Notes: a model not told the origin generated them from the sequence alone. Shown: positions 13,225 to 26,093, counted from the stretch's first letter. The stretch is DNA of 64,000 nt from Magnolia sinica (GCF_029962835.1 NC_080581.1:22892001-22956000), one strand, 5' to 3'. Numbers and translations are program-made.

Positions 13225-13620
13225 CGGGTCTTCGACTGGTCTAGAGTGCTCTTCGACTAGTCGAAGCTCTAACAGATATTTGAGAAATTCGGCGGGATAT
13301 GCTCAGACCGTTCTACGACTGGTCGTAGCTCTCCTACGACTGGTCGTAGGTCACCTACGACTGGTCGTAGGTTTCCTTCGACTGGTCGTAGGTCCTGAAT
13401 ATCTTCGCTGGACTTCGAGTCGAAGAATGTACGACTGGTCGAAGATGCAGAAACACTGTTCCTACGACTGGTCGAACAGATTCCAGGACTAGTCGAAGGC
13501 TAACAGATTTTATCCGGAATTTGTAACAAACTTACGACTGGTCGAGGAATTTCTTAGACTGGTCGAAGCAAGTCTAGGACTAGTCGAAGAAGGCCTAGGA
13601 CTAGTCGAAGAACAGACCAA
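13225..13620. repeat. Array of CGACTGGTCG palindrome-like motifs in C1 LTR
   Basis: About a dozen copies of TACGACTGGTCGTA, TTCGACTGGTCGAA or GGACTAGTCGAAG variants lie at irregular 15-45 bp spacing. Each unit is itself nearly palindromic. More copies lie at 14330-14402, just inside the polypurine tract. There are no conserved spacers, so this is not a CRISPR array. Confidence 0.85.
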
Positions 13621-13800
13621 TCACATGTAAAATAACATTCGGCTTATGTATCCGAAATGACCTACTTCTAAGGTCAACCTATGGTCAAACAAACCTCAAT
13701 CATGAAGTATGGACATTGAAGCATTAGGAACAAGTGACCTTGAAGTATCAGTCTTGAAGTCTTGATGTAGTTGAACTCTTCATGTAACTCAATCTTGAAA

Positions 13801-13936
13801 GTGGCTTGAGTTTCAGCTTGAGTCTTGAGTTCAGCTTGAGTTTCAACTTGAGTCTTGAGATCAGCTTGAGTTTCAGCTTGAGTCTTGATTTCAGCTTGAC
13901 TTTCAACTTGAGTCTTGAGTTCAGCTTGAATCTTGC
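13801..13936. repeat. 30 bp minisatellite in C1 LTR
   Basis: About 4.5 units of 30 bp on the theme TCAGCTTGAGTTTCAACTTG AGTCTTGAG repeat with few changes. Because 30 is a multiple of three, all frames stay open and give spurious Leu/Lys-rich reading frames. Confidence 0.9.
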
Positions 13937-14131
13937 CTTGTACTTTCTTTTTCTTTTCAACTTGAGTCTTGTGAGCAGTTCTTTCATTCAAGATCTTGAG
14001 CTTTGCTTGTTGTGAGCTTAGGTTGTCTATAAGAGAGCTTCACTTATGCAAGTTATATATAACAGAGTATAATAGTGATTTTGGCACTACAAATTTGACA
14101 ACAAACAGGGATAGAAACTATAGCACTTACA

Positions 14132-14148
14132 ATCTCCCCCTTTGTCAA
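14132..14148 (-). other. C1 polypurine tract
   Basis: On the - strand, GACAAAGGGGGAGAT lies directly before the 3' LTR start TGTAAGTGC. This is the expected plus-strand primer position. Confidence 0.85.
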
Positions 14149-14329
14149 ATTAGTGACAAAACACATAACCATGATAAAAAGTAAAACAACTGGTTAATAC
14201 CTGCAAATGGAATGTCACTATGACCAGGATGGAGACGAAACTGAAGAATAAAATGACAGATTAAGGAAGGCAAACAAATCTGAGTACCATTTGAGATAGC
14301 ATAGATACCATTTGAAGTGAAACCCGTGC

Positions 14330-14402
14330 TCCACGACTGGTCGTGGGTATCTACGACCGGTCGTAGTACGACTGGTCGTGTATACTCACGACTAGTCGTA
14401 TA
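14330..14402. repeat. Second CGACTGGTCG cluster beside C1 polypurine tract
   Basis: Four motif variants (CCACGACTGGTCGTGG, CTACGACCGGTCGTAG, GTACGACTGGTCGTG, CACGACTAGTCGTA) lie between RNase H and the polypurine tract. Confidence 0.85.
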
Positions 14403-14494
14403 AACCCCAAAAATTCAATTTACTTGCAAATTTTACAAAAATTAAAATACAATCTAGCAAATATATACAATATTATACAAGAAGGCATAAATTA

Positions 14495-17400
14495 TCAATT
14501 TAAAATGCACATGCCAAGATCAAATTTTATCTTTTTGAACTTGCTTTTATCAAGAGGTTTTGTGAAAATATCAGCACGTTGATCTTCAGTAGGAATATAT
14601 TCTAGAGATATAACTTTTTCTTCTACTAATTCCCTTATATAATGAAATCTAATGTCAATATGCTTAGTATGAGAATGCTGAATAGGATTTTTTGAAATAT
14701 TTATCGCACTGGAATTATCACAATGTAATAATATAGAATCCTGTTTAATTCCATAATCACTTAGCATTCTTTGCATCCAAACAAGCTGTGTACATGCATT
14801 ACCAGCTGCAATATACTCAGCTTCAGCTGTTGAAAGTGAAATAGAATTTTGTTTCTTACTAAACCAGGAAACTAGACAATTTCCAATGAAAAAACAACCA
14901 CCACTGGTTGATTTTCTATCATCTAAATTACCAGCCCAGTCAGCATCCGAGTATCCAGCTAATTGAACATTGGTTTCATGAGGATACCAGAGACCGAGAT
15001 TTACAGTACTTGCGACATATCTAATAATTCGCTTGACAGCAATCAAGTGAGATTCTTTTGGATCAGATTGATATCTTGCGCAAATACCAACACTTAGAGA
15101 AATATCAGGTCTACTAGCAGTTAAATATAACAAACTACCAATCATACTCCGATAAAGTTTTGAGTCAACATTTTTACCATTAGAGTCTTTTGATAGTTTC
15201 AGGGTAGTACTCATAGGAGTATCGAAATTCTTGCCATTCTCAAATCCAAATCTTTTGATTAGATTCAAGGCATACTTAGATTGAGAAATGAATATTCCTT
15301 CAGGTTGTTGCTTTACTTGCAATCCAAGGAAATAAGTCAATTCCCCAACCATGCTCATTTCGAATTGTGATTTCATCAAATCTGCAAACTCAGTAGTCAA
15401 GTTAGTACAAGTTGATCCATAAATGATATCATCAACATAAATCTGTACCATCAGGATATGATCATTATGTTTCTTAACAAACAGAGTTTTATCAAGATCC
15501 CATTTGAAAATTATGAGTTAAAAGAAATTTTGTTAGTTTCTCATACCATGCCCTAGGTGCTTGTTTTAATCCATAAAGTGCCTTTTAAGCCGATATACAT
15601 GATCAGTATTTTTGGAATCTTCAAATCCCATTGGGTGTTCAACATAGACTTCTTCATGTAAATCGCCATTTAGAAAAGCACTTTTCACATCCATCCGATA
15701 GATCTTTATCTTTCTAAAACATGCAATGGATATAAATAGTCCGATAGATTCAAGACGTGCTATTGGTGCAAAGGTTTCATCGAAATCAATCCCTTCAATT
15801 TGAGTATAACCTTGTACCACCGGTCTAGCCTTGTTTCTAATTATATTTCCACATTCATCCGACTTATTTTTGAAAATCCATTTTGTTCCAATGATGTGTT
15901 TATCTTTAGGTCTTGGTACGAGATACCAAACATCATTTCTTATGAATTGGTTGAGTTCATCTTGCATCGCAACAATCCGGTTCTCATCATGAGCTTCTTT
16001 TACGTTAGATGGTTCAATTTGGGATGTAAAACATACATAATTACATATATCCTCAAGTTGTCTACGGGTGCGAACACCGGTGAGAGGGTTTCCAAGAATT
16101 TGAGTGGGAGGATGATCTTTAAAAGTCCTCAACTCAGAATCAATCCGATTCGATGAAGTATCGGGTTTATCAATGATTAGTACTTCATCATTATCTGAAT
16201 TAGAGATTGGTGTGTTTAAGTGATCATCAATGACAACATTAATGGATTCTTGAATCACACCAGTCCTTTTGTTCAGAACTCTATAAGCTCGACTGTTTAA
16301 AGAGTATCCTAGAAAAATACCTTCATCACTCTTCGTATCGAACTTTCCCAAATTTTCACGATCACGTAAAATATAGCACTTGCTGCCAAAAACTCGAAAG
16401 TATTTAACAGTAGGCTTTTTATTGAACCACAATTCGTAAGCCGTTTTATTATTATCTTTTCTAGTGTAGACTCGGTTAATAATATAGCAAGCTGTGTTGA
16501 CTGCTTCAGCCCAAAGATTTTTAGAGAGCTTCATGTTATTCAACATGACGTTAGCCATTTCTTGAAGCACCATATTCTTTCTTTCTACAATTCCATTTTG
16601 TTGTGGAGTTTTGGGAGCAGAGAATGCATGTAATATTCCTTGGTCGGTACAGAACTTCTCAAAATTGCTATTCTCAAATTCAGATCCATGATCACTACGA
16701 ATTTTACTGATTTGAGAAGATTTTTCAGTTTGAATCCTTTTGAGAACTTTTCTTACTTCTTCAAGGGTTTCAGATTTATCCCTTAAGAAGACTACCCAAG
16801 TGAATCTGGTAAAGTCATCAACTATTACCAAGATATACTTTCTCCCACCACGACTTTCCGTTCTGGTAGGTCCTATCAGGTCCATGTGGAGAAGTTCGAG
16901 TGGTCTTGATGTGGTATTTGAATTCACCTTTTTGTGTGAGTTCTTTGTTTGTTTGCCTATCTGGCACTCACCACATATTTTATCTAATTTCTGAAGTTTG
17001 GGTAAACCTCTTACAAGTTCTCGTTTGCTCAATCGATATAGCTTTCGATAATGTACATGTCCAAGACGTTTGTGCCATAAGTCAGTCTCGTCTGTATGGA
17101 CCATGTAACATGTTTGATTAGATGAGCTGGATTCACTAATAATATAGCAATTTTCAGACGTTCTATGTCCAGTTAATATTACAGAACCCTTATTGTTTAG
17201 TATTTCACAGCTTTGATTAGAAAACCGAACATTATGATTATTATCACATATTTGTGATATACTAAGCAAGTTGTGCTTTAGGCCTTCAACGTATAAAACA
17301 TTTTTAAACACCGGAAGATTAAAAATTTGAACCGTACCTTGGCCTATAATCTTGCAGTTGCTACCATCACCAAATGTGACTGAACCATCAGTCATATCTT

Positions 17401-17506
17401 TAAGATCGGTGAATAAGGCTTTGTCACCTGTCATATGCCTGGAGCATCCACTGTCTAGGTACCACTTTGAATGACTTGTTGCTTTGAAAGCAGTGTGAGC
17501 AACCAA
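14495..17506 (-). pseudogene. C1 pol region (fossil)
   Basis: Domains in - strand order are as follows. The protease (near 17460) has [12 protein letters not shown]. The integrase has the zinc-binding [14 protein letters not shown] region (about 17090-16950), then [17 protein letters not shown] and NGIVERKN of the catalytic core (about 16890-16580). RT (about 16000-15200) includes the YVDDIIYG motif. RNase H (about 14980-14500) has LSTAEAEY and ADIFTKPL. The order protease-integrase-RT-RNase H is Copia. In an active element this polyprotein would process RNA to cDNA and insert it. Here it is not one open frame, so it is treated as a fossil. Confidence 0.92.
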
Positions 17507-17569
17507 GCAGGTGACTTTAGGAACCCATTTTATAACTGTTTTGGGTTTAGGAACATAGTTGGTCTTCTT

Positions 17570-19246
17570 TTATGTATACTTGTAGGAATGACCTATAGAG
17601 TTAGATTTTAATAGCTCCTTGAGTAAATCAACTATCTTTTCAGCTAGTGGATTTCGATTCTGATTAAAGTTGACATGGCTGTTTCTAGGCTTTTGAAAAG
17701 TTTTTGAATTTTTAGAAAAATCTTGATAAGTACTTTTCCCTTTTGAGTTTGAGGACTCTCCTTTAACAAACATAGGAGGAGTATACTTTTGTTTAGGAGA
17801 TAAATTTTTATCATAGCCCAACCCGGATCGATCACCACATTTTCTTGATCCGGATAACAGTTTTTCTAACTTTGGATCACCTTGGGCATATTTCCATGTG
17901 TCCTTTAAACTCAGAAGAGAAGATACTTCAGTTTTAAGATTCTCAATTTCAGATTTTAAATCAACAATTAGTGAGTTTTTGAATTCCAAATCACATTTTG
18001 ATTTTTCAAAACTATCTGAAATTTGTGATTTTTCTAAGACAAGTGAATCAAAACAATTTTTGAGTTTAGAAAACTTTTCTTTTTGAAGTTTAAGTTTGAT
18101 AGCAATTTTACAACTTTCCTTATATAGGGCATTGTAAGCATCTTGAAGATCATCTTTATTTTCACATTCACTATTCAGATTTTCTTCACTTGTAGAGTCA
18201 TTATCTGAAAATGTGAATTTGGCTAGAGTCATAAGAGCTTTGACCTCATTGCCCGACTCAGTTTTAGAATCTTCTGATTTAGAAGAACCTTTAGAATCAG
18301 ATGATTCATCCCATGTAGCCAACATACCCTTCTTCTTGGGTTTGTCCCTTTTAGGACATCTATTTGCTAAGTGCCCATATTCTAGACAGTTGTAACATTG
18401 ACTATCTTTCAAGGTTTTTCGAGATTTGGGTCTAAACTTCTTTTTGTCATTTGATTTTTGAAAATCAACCCTTTTCTTGCTTTTGAAAATCTTATAAAAT
18501 TTTTTAGCTAAAATAGCCATATCATCTTCTGAATCAGAATTTTCTTCTGAATTACATTTAGAAGATTTTAGTGCGATAGATTTTCCTTTAGGAGCTTTAA
18601 AGTTTAACTCGTAGGTTTGTAGTGAACCAACTAGTTCTTCTACCCTCATATTATCCGTATCACGAAGTTCCTGGATTGCAGTTACTTTAGAATTGAACCA
18701 TTCAGGAAGTGAGCGTAGTATTTTTGCACACACTTTACTTTCTGGGATTTTATCACCAAGACCCCACATTAAGTTTACAATGTCATTCAATCTAGTGTAG
18801 AAGTCTCTAAACATTTCATTTTCCTCCATATGAATTTCTTCAAATCTGGTTATGAGGAGTTGGACTTTAGATTTTTTGACAATTGTAGTACCCTCGTGTG
18901 TCATTTCTAATATATCACAAGCTTGCTTTGCAGTATCACAAGAAATGATTCTTTTGAACTCATCCGGTGATAGTGCGCAAGTAATTGCATTTAGTGCTTT
19001 AGCATTTGCACTACTCTCACTTTTCTAAAGGGTGGTCCATTGGTAATATGGTGTGGTTTTCATAGATTTTGAACCATCAACCCCAGTAACTTCTATGATA
19101 GGAGGATTCCATTCAGTCACTGTGGCTTGCCACACATTTTCATCCATTGATTTGAGGAAGATCCTCATTCTGGCTTTCCAATAAGCATAGTTGGAGCCAT
19201 CAAAGGGTGGAGGCCTAGTGACTGAAAGGCTATCAAAATTTGACAT
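17570..19246 (-). pseudogene. C1 gag region (fossil)
   Basis: The N-terminal part near 19240 carries the Copia gag start (FDGSNYAYWKARMRIFLKSM). The middle shows the UBN2-type region (LPEWFNSKVTAIQELRD). A CCHC zinc knuckle CYNCLEYGHLANRCP lies near 18390, followed by a long charged coiled-coil-like stretch rich in Ser, Lys and Glu. Gag would form the particle around element RNA. It is broken here. Confidence 0.9.
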
Positions 19247-19303
19247 CTTAAATAGCTTAAATCGTTAGCTCAGGAATTAAATCCAAAAAAAAAAACGAGC
19301 TAT

Positions 19304-19317
19304 TAGGCTCTGATACC
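19304..19317 (-). other. C1 primer binding site (initiator tRNA-Met)
   Basis: On the - strand, TGGTATCAGAGCC follows the 5' LTR end by a few bases. TGGTATCAGAGC is the standard complement of the plant initiator tRNA-Met 3' end. Confidence 0.9.
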
Positions 19318-19320
19318 ACT

Positions 19321-20309
19321 TGAAAAGGCCAAGCTATATGTCCTAGAGGGGGGGTGAATAGGACAATGCCAAATAAAAACTTATAACAGCGGAATAATAA
19401 AGAAAATGATAGTCAAATTAAATAACAATGCAGGAAAGTAAAACAACCTCAAAATTCAGATCTTGAGAGGTTGATACAAATGTTATTCTAAGGACAACCT
19501 TACACCAAAAACAGAGTTTATGGTAGGACAACCTTATTTCTACAAAGGTCTTTGTATCAAGTCTCAAATCGAAGAGGAATACAGAATTAAATACAAACTG
19601 AAATGAAATAACTTGTAATTAAAAATGTATTGTTCTAGGGACAGCCATACACCATAAAAATGGCAGGGCAACCTTGCTGGAACAACTTTCAAATGAAATT
19701 GAAAAACAAGCTTATAAAGGAATAGCAGAAAGTAAATTCTAAGCTATTACAACATTCTCACAAAGCTTGAAATAATTACAACATTCACCACCATACATAC
19801 ATCCCACAAAAAGAATAAAAAATTAGAAAAATAAAATAATTAACCACAACTCAAGGGATTATAGTGGTTCGCCTGTGTGTTCACCAACTGTTATACAACA
19901 GCCACACAAAAAGCTACTCCACTCCTAATATCCTCACACAGGGGATATTAGCGTTCACTAAAGATAGGTTTTCCCAGGTTCACCCAAAACCCTTACAATT
20001 GTGTCTTTGTATGTGGGCTTACACAATTAAAAAAACCCCCACTTCTGAGTTTTCCTGGCTCTCCTCAGATAACCAATACAACAAGATTTTTCTGGCAAAT
20101 CTTGAAAGAAACCAAAATAATAGAAAGGAATTTACAATATGTAAAATACCTGAATATCTTCTTCGTTGTAGCAACCCAGTAGAACCAAATCAAAGTAGAT
20201 GATTGAATGTCCAAGTTCAATGTCCAGTACTCGATTACAATGGTTCATAATAGTGATTTTGGCACTACAAATTTGACAACAAACAGGGATAGAAACTATA
20301 GCACTTACA
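19321..20309 (-). repeat. C1 5' LTR (short version)
   Basis: This 989 bp copy is nearly identical to the outer parts of 12022-14131. It has the same termini, TGAAAAGGCC and GCACTTACA. Confidence 0.9.
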
Positions 20310-23300
20310 GTAACATCATACATAATCTCATCTAGTGAAATGAAATACCATGATTCTTATCATCACTAGTAGTACTATACCCAAAGCCAAGCAATTTCTA
20401 AAATACTATGTAAAACAGAAGGCTAAGTCTAGATCTTATAGATATAGGATCTGTCAAATAGAAAAGGAAGTATTGACTCATGTTTATCACAGAAAATAGA
20501 AATAGAAGAAATAATTCACTATACATATTGTTCTAAATTTTAGAACACATCAGATTCAACTGAGAATGAGTCTAGCATATGTAAGGTGTAATGGGGAAAT
20601 TCTATTATTTATAATATGGTTGGGAATAAGATCTCTTACCTCATGCTTAACAAATAGAAATGTAAATGTAACTATGTAATCTTAAACATGTCTTATGGAA
20701 TACGATACAAGTCCTTAAATGAACTAGAGTAACAATTATAGGCATTCACTCATAGTTGATCAATGAACAAAGGAATGAAATCACAACTTTAATGTCCCTA
20801 CAAGTTAGGCTCAAAACTAGCTTAGAGTTCAATTAAATGAATGAAGCAATGTGGGACATTCCTCACCTTAGATGAGTCTCTTCCTTGCTTTGGTGCCCTT
20901 ATAGGGTGGATTTACGAGATCCTAATTCACAATGATGAATCAAATTCTCATTCTAATCAGTGTATGGAATTCATGTGTTAGGAGTTTATCCTTAGTGGCT
21001 TGTTTCACAATTATTTGAGGGGATGGTTGTTCCTCCAAGAGAGTTGCTGTAAGTGATACCTAGACAAGCCATGTCGAGGTTTAGTGAGTCGTCACTAAGC
21101 CACTCGGAGAACAGGACGAGTTAACTTGGTGCCGAGTGGAATGTAGTAACCACCTTAAACAGTTAGGACAGATTTTATGTTACCTGATGGGATAAAGAGG
21201 CTGGGACAGATTGTCTTCCCAGATGATCTGAGTCAGGTCTTTTCCTGAAACAGAGACGAGTTTACAATTTAGTAATGACTCGACTCAGTCGATTCTTTCA
21301 ATGAGTCGGGTGTGATACCATAACAACAGTTAAAATCGGGTTGTGATTATCGATGGTATGGCCATGGTGAGTCAAACTAATCACCCTCTCTGATCTAAAT
21401 CAGGATTTTCATCCTAATGCATAGATCTGATTAGTGCTCGATTGAGATGGAGATGGGTGTGGATGTGAAGAAAGTTAGTCGAGTTGGGTGTGGTACCTGA
21501 TCAGGGACTGTTTTCAGACGTGGTAAGAGTCCAGGCGGGGTGTGCTCTGTTCCGAGTTTGACAGGAGATCAGGGATCGACTCGATCATGGTCACCATTTC
21601 GGGACGAAACGACTTAAGATGAGGCTGGGGCTTGATATGAGAGAAGCTGGGCCTACAGCGAGACTTTAGACAGCCTGCTGGAAACTTGTTCCAGCGGCTG
21701 ACATTCCCAAACACCCACCTTCTACTCTAACTATCACTTCCTTCCCTCACGGCTATGGACGAGCCAGACCTGGTTGACTCCTTATCTAGTATGATGCGGT
21801 TAAGTTGTAACCGAAAATAACTCTCACTAGAAGTCGATCCATGCACCCATCCAATCTCTATATTTCTCCTTATTCTCACTCTCTGTAAAATAATGGGTCA
21901 GGCCAATGCCGACTCGCTTGTTAGAAAGGCCGAGACGAGTTGCTACAGAGCATGCAACCGGATCAAATGGCCACTTTCTCTCTCTCCTAATCTCTTTCTA
22001 TTTCTTTCTCTAGCTTTCTCTTAGGATTCACCCTAAAATCTGTAGATTTATAGTCGTGGTTATTTCTAGGTCCTTCCATAGTTAATCCTAAGGATTAGTG
22101 TACAGTTAACATAAAACAGTCGAGAAACCCATCATCAGAGTCCCATAAAATCAATGATCGTATACATGGGCCCAGGTAACATTCTCTGATAAGTTTTAGG
22201 TGAGATGGGCTACATGATAGATGTCTTGGATTGGATAAAGGATCATTCTATCAAGATCCGTTGCTAACAGTCAGTTCGGGGAAGATGACCCGGTGATCAT
22301 GGTAATTTTGCAAAGGTCGACTGATGTACAAATCTGGTACGTCCAAACGGTTTGGATGATGCCTAGGAGGCATGTATGGCCCACCCAACAGTGAGCAAGG
22401 ACCGTTGGTTACAACACTAATCTAGGAGAGGCGGTGACTCGCCAATGCAGCATCTCGCCAAAATCTCAGTTCTGTTATGAGATTTTCACATCGCCCTAGC
22501 TTCAACGCTAAAGATTCATCCGAGAGAAGCTTCCAGAGGCCAACGATCGGACGAGATGAGTCGTTACTATAAGAAGAAAGATTCCTTCCACTTTTCGGCG
22601 TGTGGGGGTCCATTTTTGAAAATCGGTAAGGCTGACTAGGATTTCCCTGCACACGTGGCCTCCGTCCGACAACTCCCAACGGTTGGATTAGTCAGATGAG
22701 AGGCGGACGTGGATATTTCATCTCGATCAGCATCATCCTCTCACGTTGCTCGCTGGTTTGAGGACAGAGGCGGCACGTACGGTTTTCAATTTGGAGTCTC
22801 CTCATGTTTGCAGTCGGTGGGACCCTATCTATCATGTGGACGGTCCAGATCTGGTTCTCTTATTCGAAAAATGTTTGTTTGCACCGTCGAATGGATGGTT
22901 TTGTTGAAAGGACGCTAGATGGGAGGGAAATTTTTGAATTTCCTTCCCCATTTACAAAATTCATCGGGTCAAAGCTTCTTTGACCCGATGACTTGATCTC
23001 GTACATAACATGTGAACGTTCTTTGTGTACATGCTCGGAACAGATGTGTGATCCACGACATGATCCAACTCAATCCATGTCGTTCATAGGTTTTAGAGGT
23101 TCTCCTAGTATCTACGGCTTAAAGGTTGGTAGGTGCCAATGATGGTTTCCCTGTCTTTCAAAGGTTTGTAGTTGGTAAGTGATAATTTATTGTGGTTTCT
23201 GATTACCCGTGATTAATCTGAGCCATCAATTTTCTTAGAGAGCTGTTTAAATAAATTTTGGCCGTTAATTTTGTAACATAGGTGGCTGATCTTAATTGCA

Positions 23301-23370
23301 ATGATGTATGGGGAGTTTAGTGATTTTAAATTTCTATTTAGGTACTTGGGTTAAGGCGTGATTTGTTACA

Positions 23371-23392
23371 ATCACCCCCCCCTAAAAAACAA
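23371..23392 (-). other. G1 polypurine tract
   Basis: On the - strand, TTTTTTAGGGGGGGGTGAT abuts the 3' LTR start TGTAACAAATC. It is preceded by TTTTGAGGACAATTG, the usual Gypsy 3' leader. Confidence 0.85.
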
Positions 23393-23429
23393 TTGTCCTC
23401 AAAATTGTACCTGAGTGGGGTTGTCGAAA

Positions 23430-25235
23430 AGGTGTGGATACTTTTCTTCTATCTTAGCTTGGCGCTCCCGTGTTGCTTCCTCGACTCCGCGACGGGATCA
23501 AAGAACCTTCACTAATGGAATGGTTTTGGTGCACAGGATTTGCTCCTTGTGATCCAATATGTGAACTAGGGCTTCGATGTAGCTAGCATCGTCGTTCAGC
23601 TCGATCTCTTCCTAGCTGATGATATGAGACGTATCCGGTTCATATTTCTTCAACGTAGATATGTTAAAAACATTATGAACATTGGTAAACTTTGGTGGAA
23701 GAGCTAGGCGGTAGGCAACGGCTCCCACCCTATCCATGATTTCGAAAGGCCTAATGAATCGAGGGGAGAGCTTTCCTTTCTTCCCGAATCGCACGATGCC
23801 CCTTATAGGGGAGATCTTCCAGAATACGTGATCACTGGCAGTAAATTCCAGATCTTGCCTACGATTGTCTTCATAAATCTTCTATCATCTCTAGGCCGTA
23901 GTAGGCGTGTACGGATTATGTCAATCTTTTCTGTAGTCTCCTGGACAAGTTCTGGTCCCAGTAAAATCTTCTCTCTGACTTCAGCCCAGCAATGCGGTGC
24001 TTGACAAGGTCGTCTGTATAGAGCTTTGAACTATGCCATGCCAATCCTGGTTTGAAAGTTTTTGTTATAAGCGAATTCTGCGAGATGGATATGTTCATCC
24101 CAACTGCCCTTGAAGTCTAGTACGTAGGCTCTCAACATGTCTTCTAGCACTTGGTTCACTCTTTTAGTCTGACCGTCTATCTAGGGGTGAAATGTCATGC
24201 TAAATTTTCACTCCATACCCAATTCTTCTTGCAGCCTTTTCCAGAAGGTGGAGGTGAACCTGGTGTCGCGATCTGACACAATCTCCCGTGGGATACCATA
24301 TGCACGATCTCCCGAATATATAGCTTAGCGAAGTCATCAACTAAATTACTTATATGTATAGGGAGGAAGCGGGCTGACTTGGTAAGTCTGTCAACTATCA
24401 CCCAGATGGAGTCATGGTTCCCACATGTCTTTGGGAGTCCTAAGATGAAGTCCATGCTGATACAGTCTCACTTCCATTCGGCGAGGGGCAATGGTTGTAA
24501 AAGGCCTGGCAGCTTGCGGTGTTCTGCCTTTACTTGTTGACAGGTGAGACATTTTGAAACGTATTCTGTAACATCCCGCTTCATATTTTCCCACTAGTAT
24601 TGACACCTGACGTCCCGGTATATTTTTGTACTCCTAGGATGAACGGTCAGACGAGACTTGTGCGCTTCGCTCAATATTGCCTATTTCAATTCCGCCACTG
24701 TCGATACCAGATATGACCTCAATATCTCAGGCCACCGTCTGAACTGACATACCAGTCCGGCATTCCTTCACTTTCACACCTCAACATCAACTTCTTTAGT
24801 GTTTCGTCCTGGTCTTGAGATTCGATGATATGGCGGATCAAGGCTGGTTCTATAACCAACGAAGCAACTAGGATACTCGGTCCTTTGAAAGAAAAGTGTG
24901 CATCATAGTCCTGGATGAAATCCAACATCTCTCCTTCTCTTATCATGAGACCAGCCATAACTTCGTGATTCCTCTTTCGACTCAAGGCATCAGCTACAAG
25001 GTTCGCCTTGCCAGGATGATAGGATACTTCAAATTCGAAGTCTTTTAATGTTTCCATCCATCATCGTTGCCGCATGTTCAGATCTTTGAGTGAAGATATA
25101 CTTCAAACTCTTGTGATCGTAGAATAATTCAAACTCTTCCCCATATAAGTAGTGCCTCCAAATCTTCAAGACGAAAACCACTGCGGCGAGTTCCAGATCA
25201 TGGGTAGGATAATTTTCTTCATCTTCTTCAACTGT
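23430..25235 (-). pseudogene. G1 RNase H end, integrase and chromodomain-like tail (fossil)
   Basis: This is the part of G1 pol downstream of the R3 insertion. It holds the end of RNase H (EVSYHPGKANLVADALSRK near 25000), the integrase core (MDFILGLPKTCGNHDSIWVIVDR begins near 24455), and a C-terminal part LSPRFIRPFEIMDRVGAVAY with VHNVFNISTLKKY. The tail resembles the chromodomain of Tekay-type chromoviruses. The reading is clearly decayed. Confidence 0.88.
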
Positions 25236-26069
25236 TGTAAGACCTGTATTCTAACCCGTACCGCTCCATAGGCTTCCGTAGTTCTCTCGGTCAAATTTTG
25301 GCAACCTGCGACCTATAATCGGCATTTACACGCAACCCTGAGTTGCATCCTGTCGATCTGAGTCGACTCGGCCTAAGACTTGTATCATTGCGTCGCACCG
25401 TCGTCGAGGTTCTAATGTCGCGTCTCATGCGCCAAGACGATACCCGAGCCAGGAGATGTAGTCCCGCGTTCAGTTCAAGGAAAAACGCCATGCGTTGCAA
25501 TTCCGTAGAGAATCCATCATGTCAATCACTTCACTTGTCAAAGTACACCCATCAAGTCAAGTACCTTATCCCATCCCCCAAGTACACTACACTATCCCCA
25601 AAGTCAACCTTTCCATCCCATCTTTTACACACCCCATCACTCCTCTCCCATCATCTCTCTCTCATTTTTCCTTCCAAGCAACCCACGTCCAAGCTCCCCA
25701 TGAGAGAGCTAGTGTGGCCCACCTTCCTACCTCCTATCTCCACCATTCAAAGTTCATCTCAACCGTCAGAATCGTTTCCTTGGAGCTCTAAAGACTATAG
25801 GTGGATGAAGGAAGAGAAGATCAAAGGTGGGTGCTTCTCTCTCTCTTTCTCATTTTTGTGTGATGTGTGGCCCACTCGGATGGACCCCACCTTGATGTAT
25901 GTCTTATCCAAACCGTCCAAGTCATGTGGACCCTACCTTATGGTGGTGGAAAAATACAAGTATCTGATGAATTTAAATCAGGTGGCCCACATTGATGTGG
26001 GACCCACCTTGATGAAATGTGGGCCACATCCATGTGGGACCCACTATGATGCCCGTGTATATCCATGCC

Positions 26070-26093
26070 GTCCAGCGTCCCTAGACACTGGAC
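26070..26093. repeat. Conserved GC hairpin in R3
   Basis: The sequence GTCCAGCGTCC..GACACTGGAC pairs less perfectly than in R2 because of CpG-type changes. Confidence 0.65.

Larger units (their letters stand above)
12022..14131 (-). repeat. C1 3' LTR (long version)
   Basis: It begins TGAAAAGGCC and ends GCACTTACA on the + strand. It matches 19321-20309 over its outer parts but holds an extra block of about 1.1 kb with the palindromic array and the 30 bp minisatellite. Confidence 0.9.
12022..20309 (-). mobile_element. C1: Ty1/Copia element (SIRE/Maximus-like)
   Basis: The element spans 8288 bp with a perfect 5 bp duplication GTAAC (12017-12021 and 20310-20314); the empty site is visible in the other G1 LTR near 38977. 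On the - strand the order is 5' LTR (20309-19321), initiator tRNA-Met primer site, gag, pol (protease, integrase, RT, RNase H), polypurine tract, and 3' LTR (14131-12022). This integrase-before-RT order defines Copia. The gag N-terminus (RPPPFDGSNYAYWKARM) and the RT/RNase H style suggest the SIRE lineage. The shared LTR parts differ at about 15 of 920 positions by eye, so it is young. It is broken, with about three breaks in its coding part. Confidence 0.92.
10957..23370 (-). repeat. G1 3' LTR, split by C1
   Basis: The sequence aligns end to end with 37916-42041 once C1 (12022-20309) and its target duplicate are set aside. It ends at TTGTTACA (23370), next to the polypurine tract. The apparent short frames at 11506-12033 and 21514-22918 recur in the other LTR and are not genes. 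Confidence 0.9.

Noticed and set aside
13225-13620. CRISPR-like array
   Set aside because: Units are short, irregularly spaced and palindromic, inside a plant LTR; no conserved spacer length and no cas genes.
13674-14015. Long Lys/Leu/Thr-Gln-rich frames on both strands
   Set aside because: Product of the 30 bp minisatellite in the C1 LTR; all frames stay open by period.
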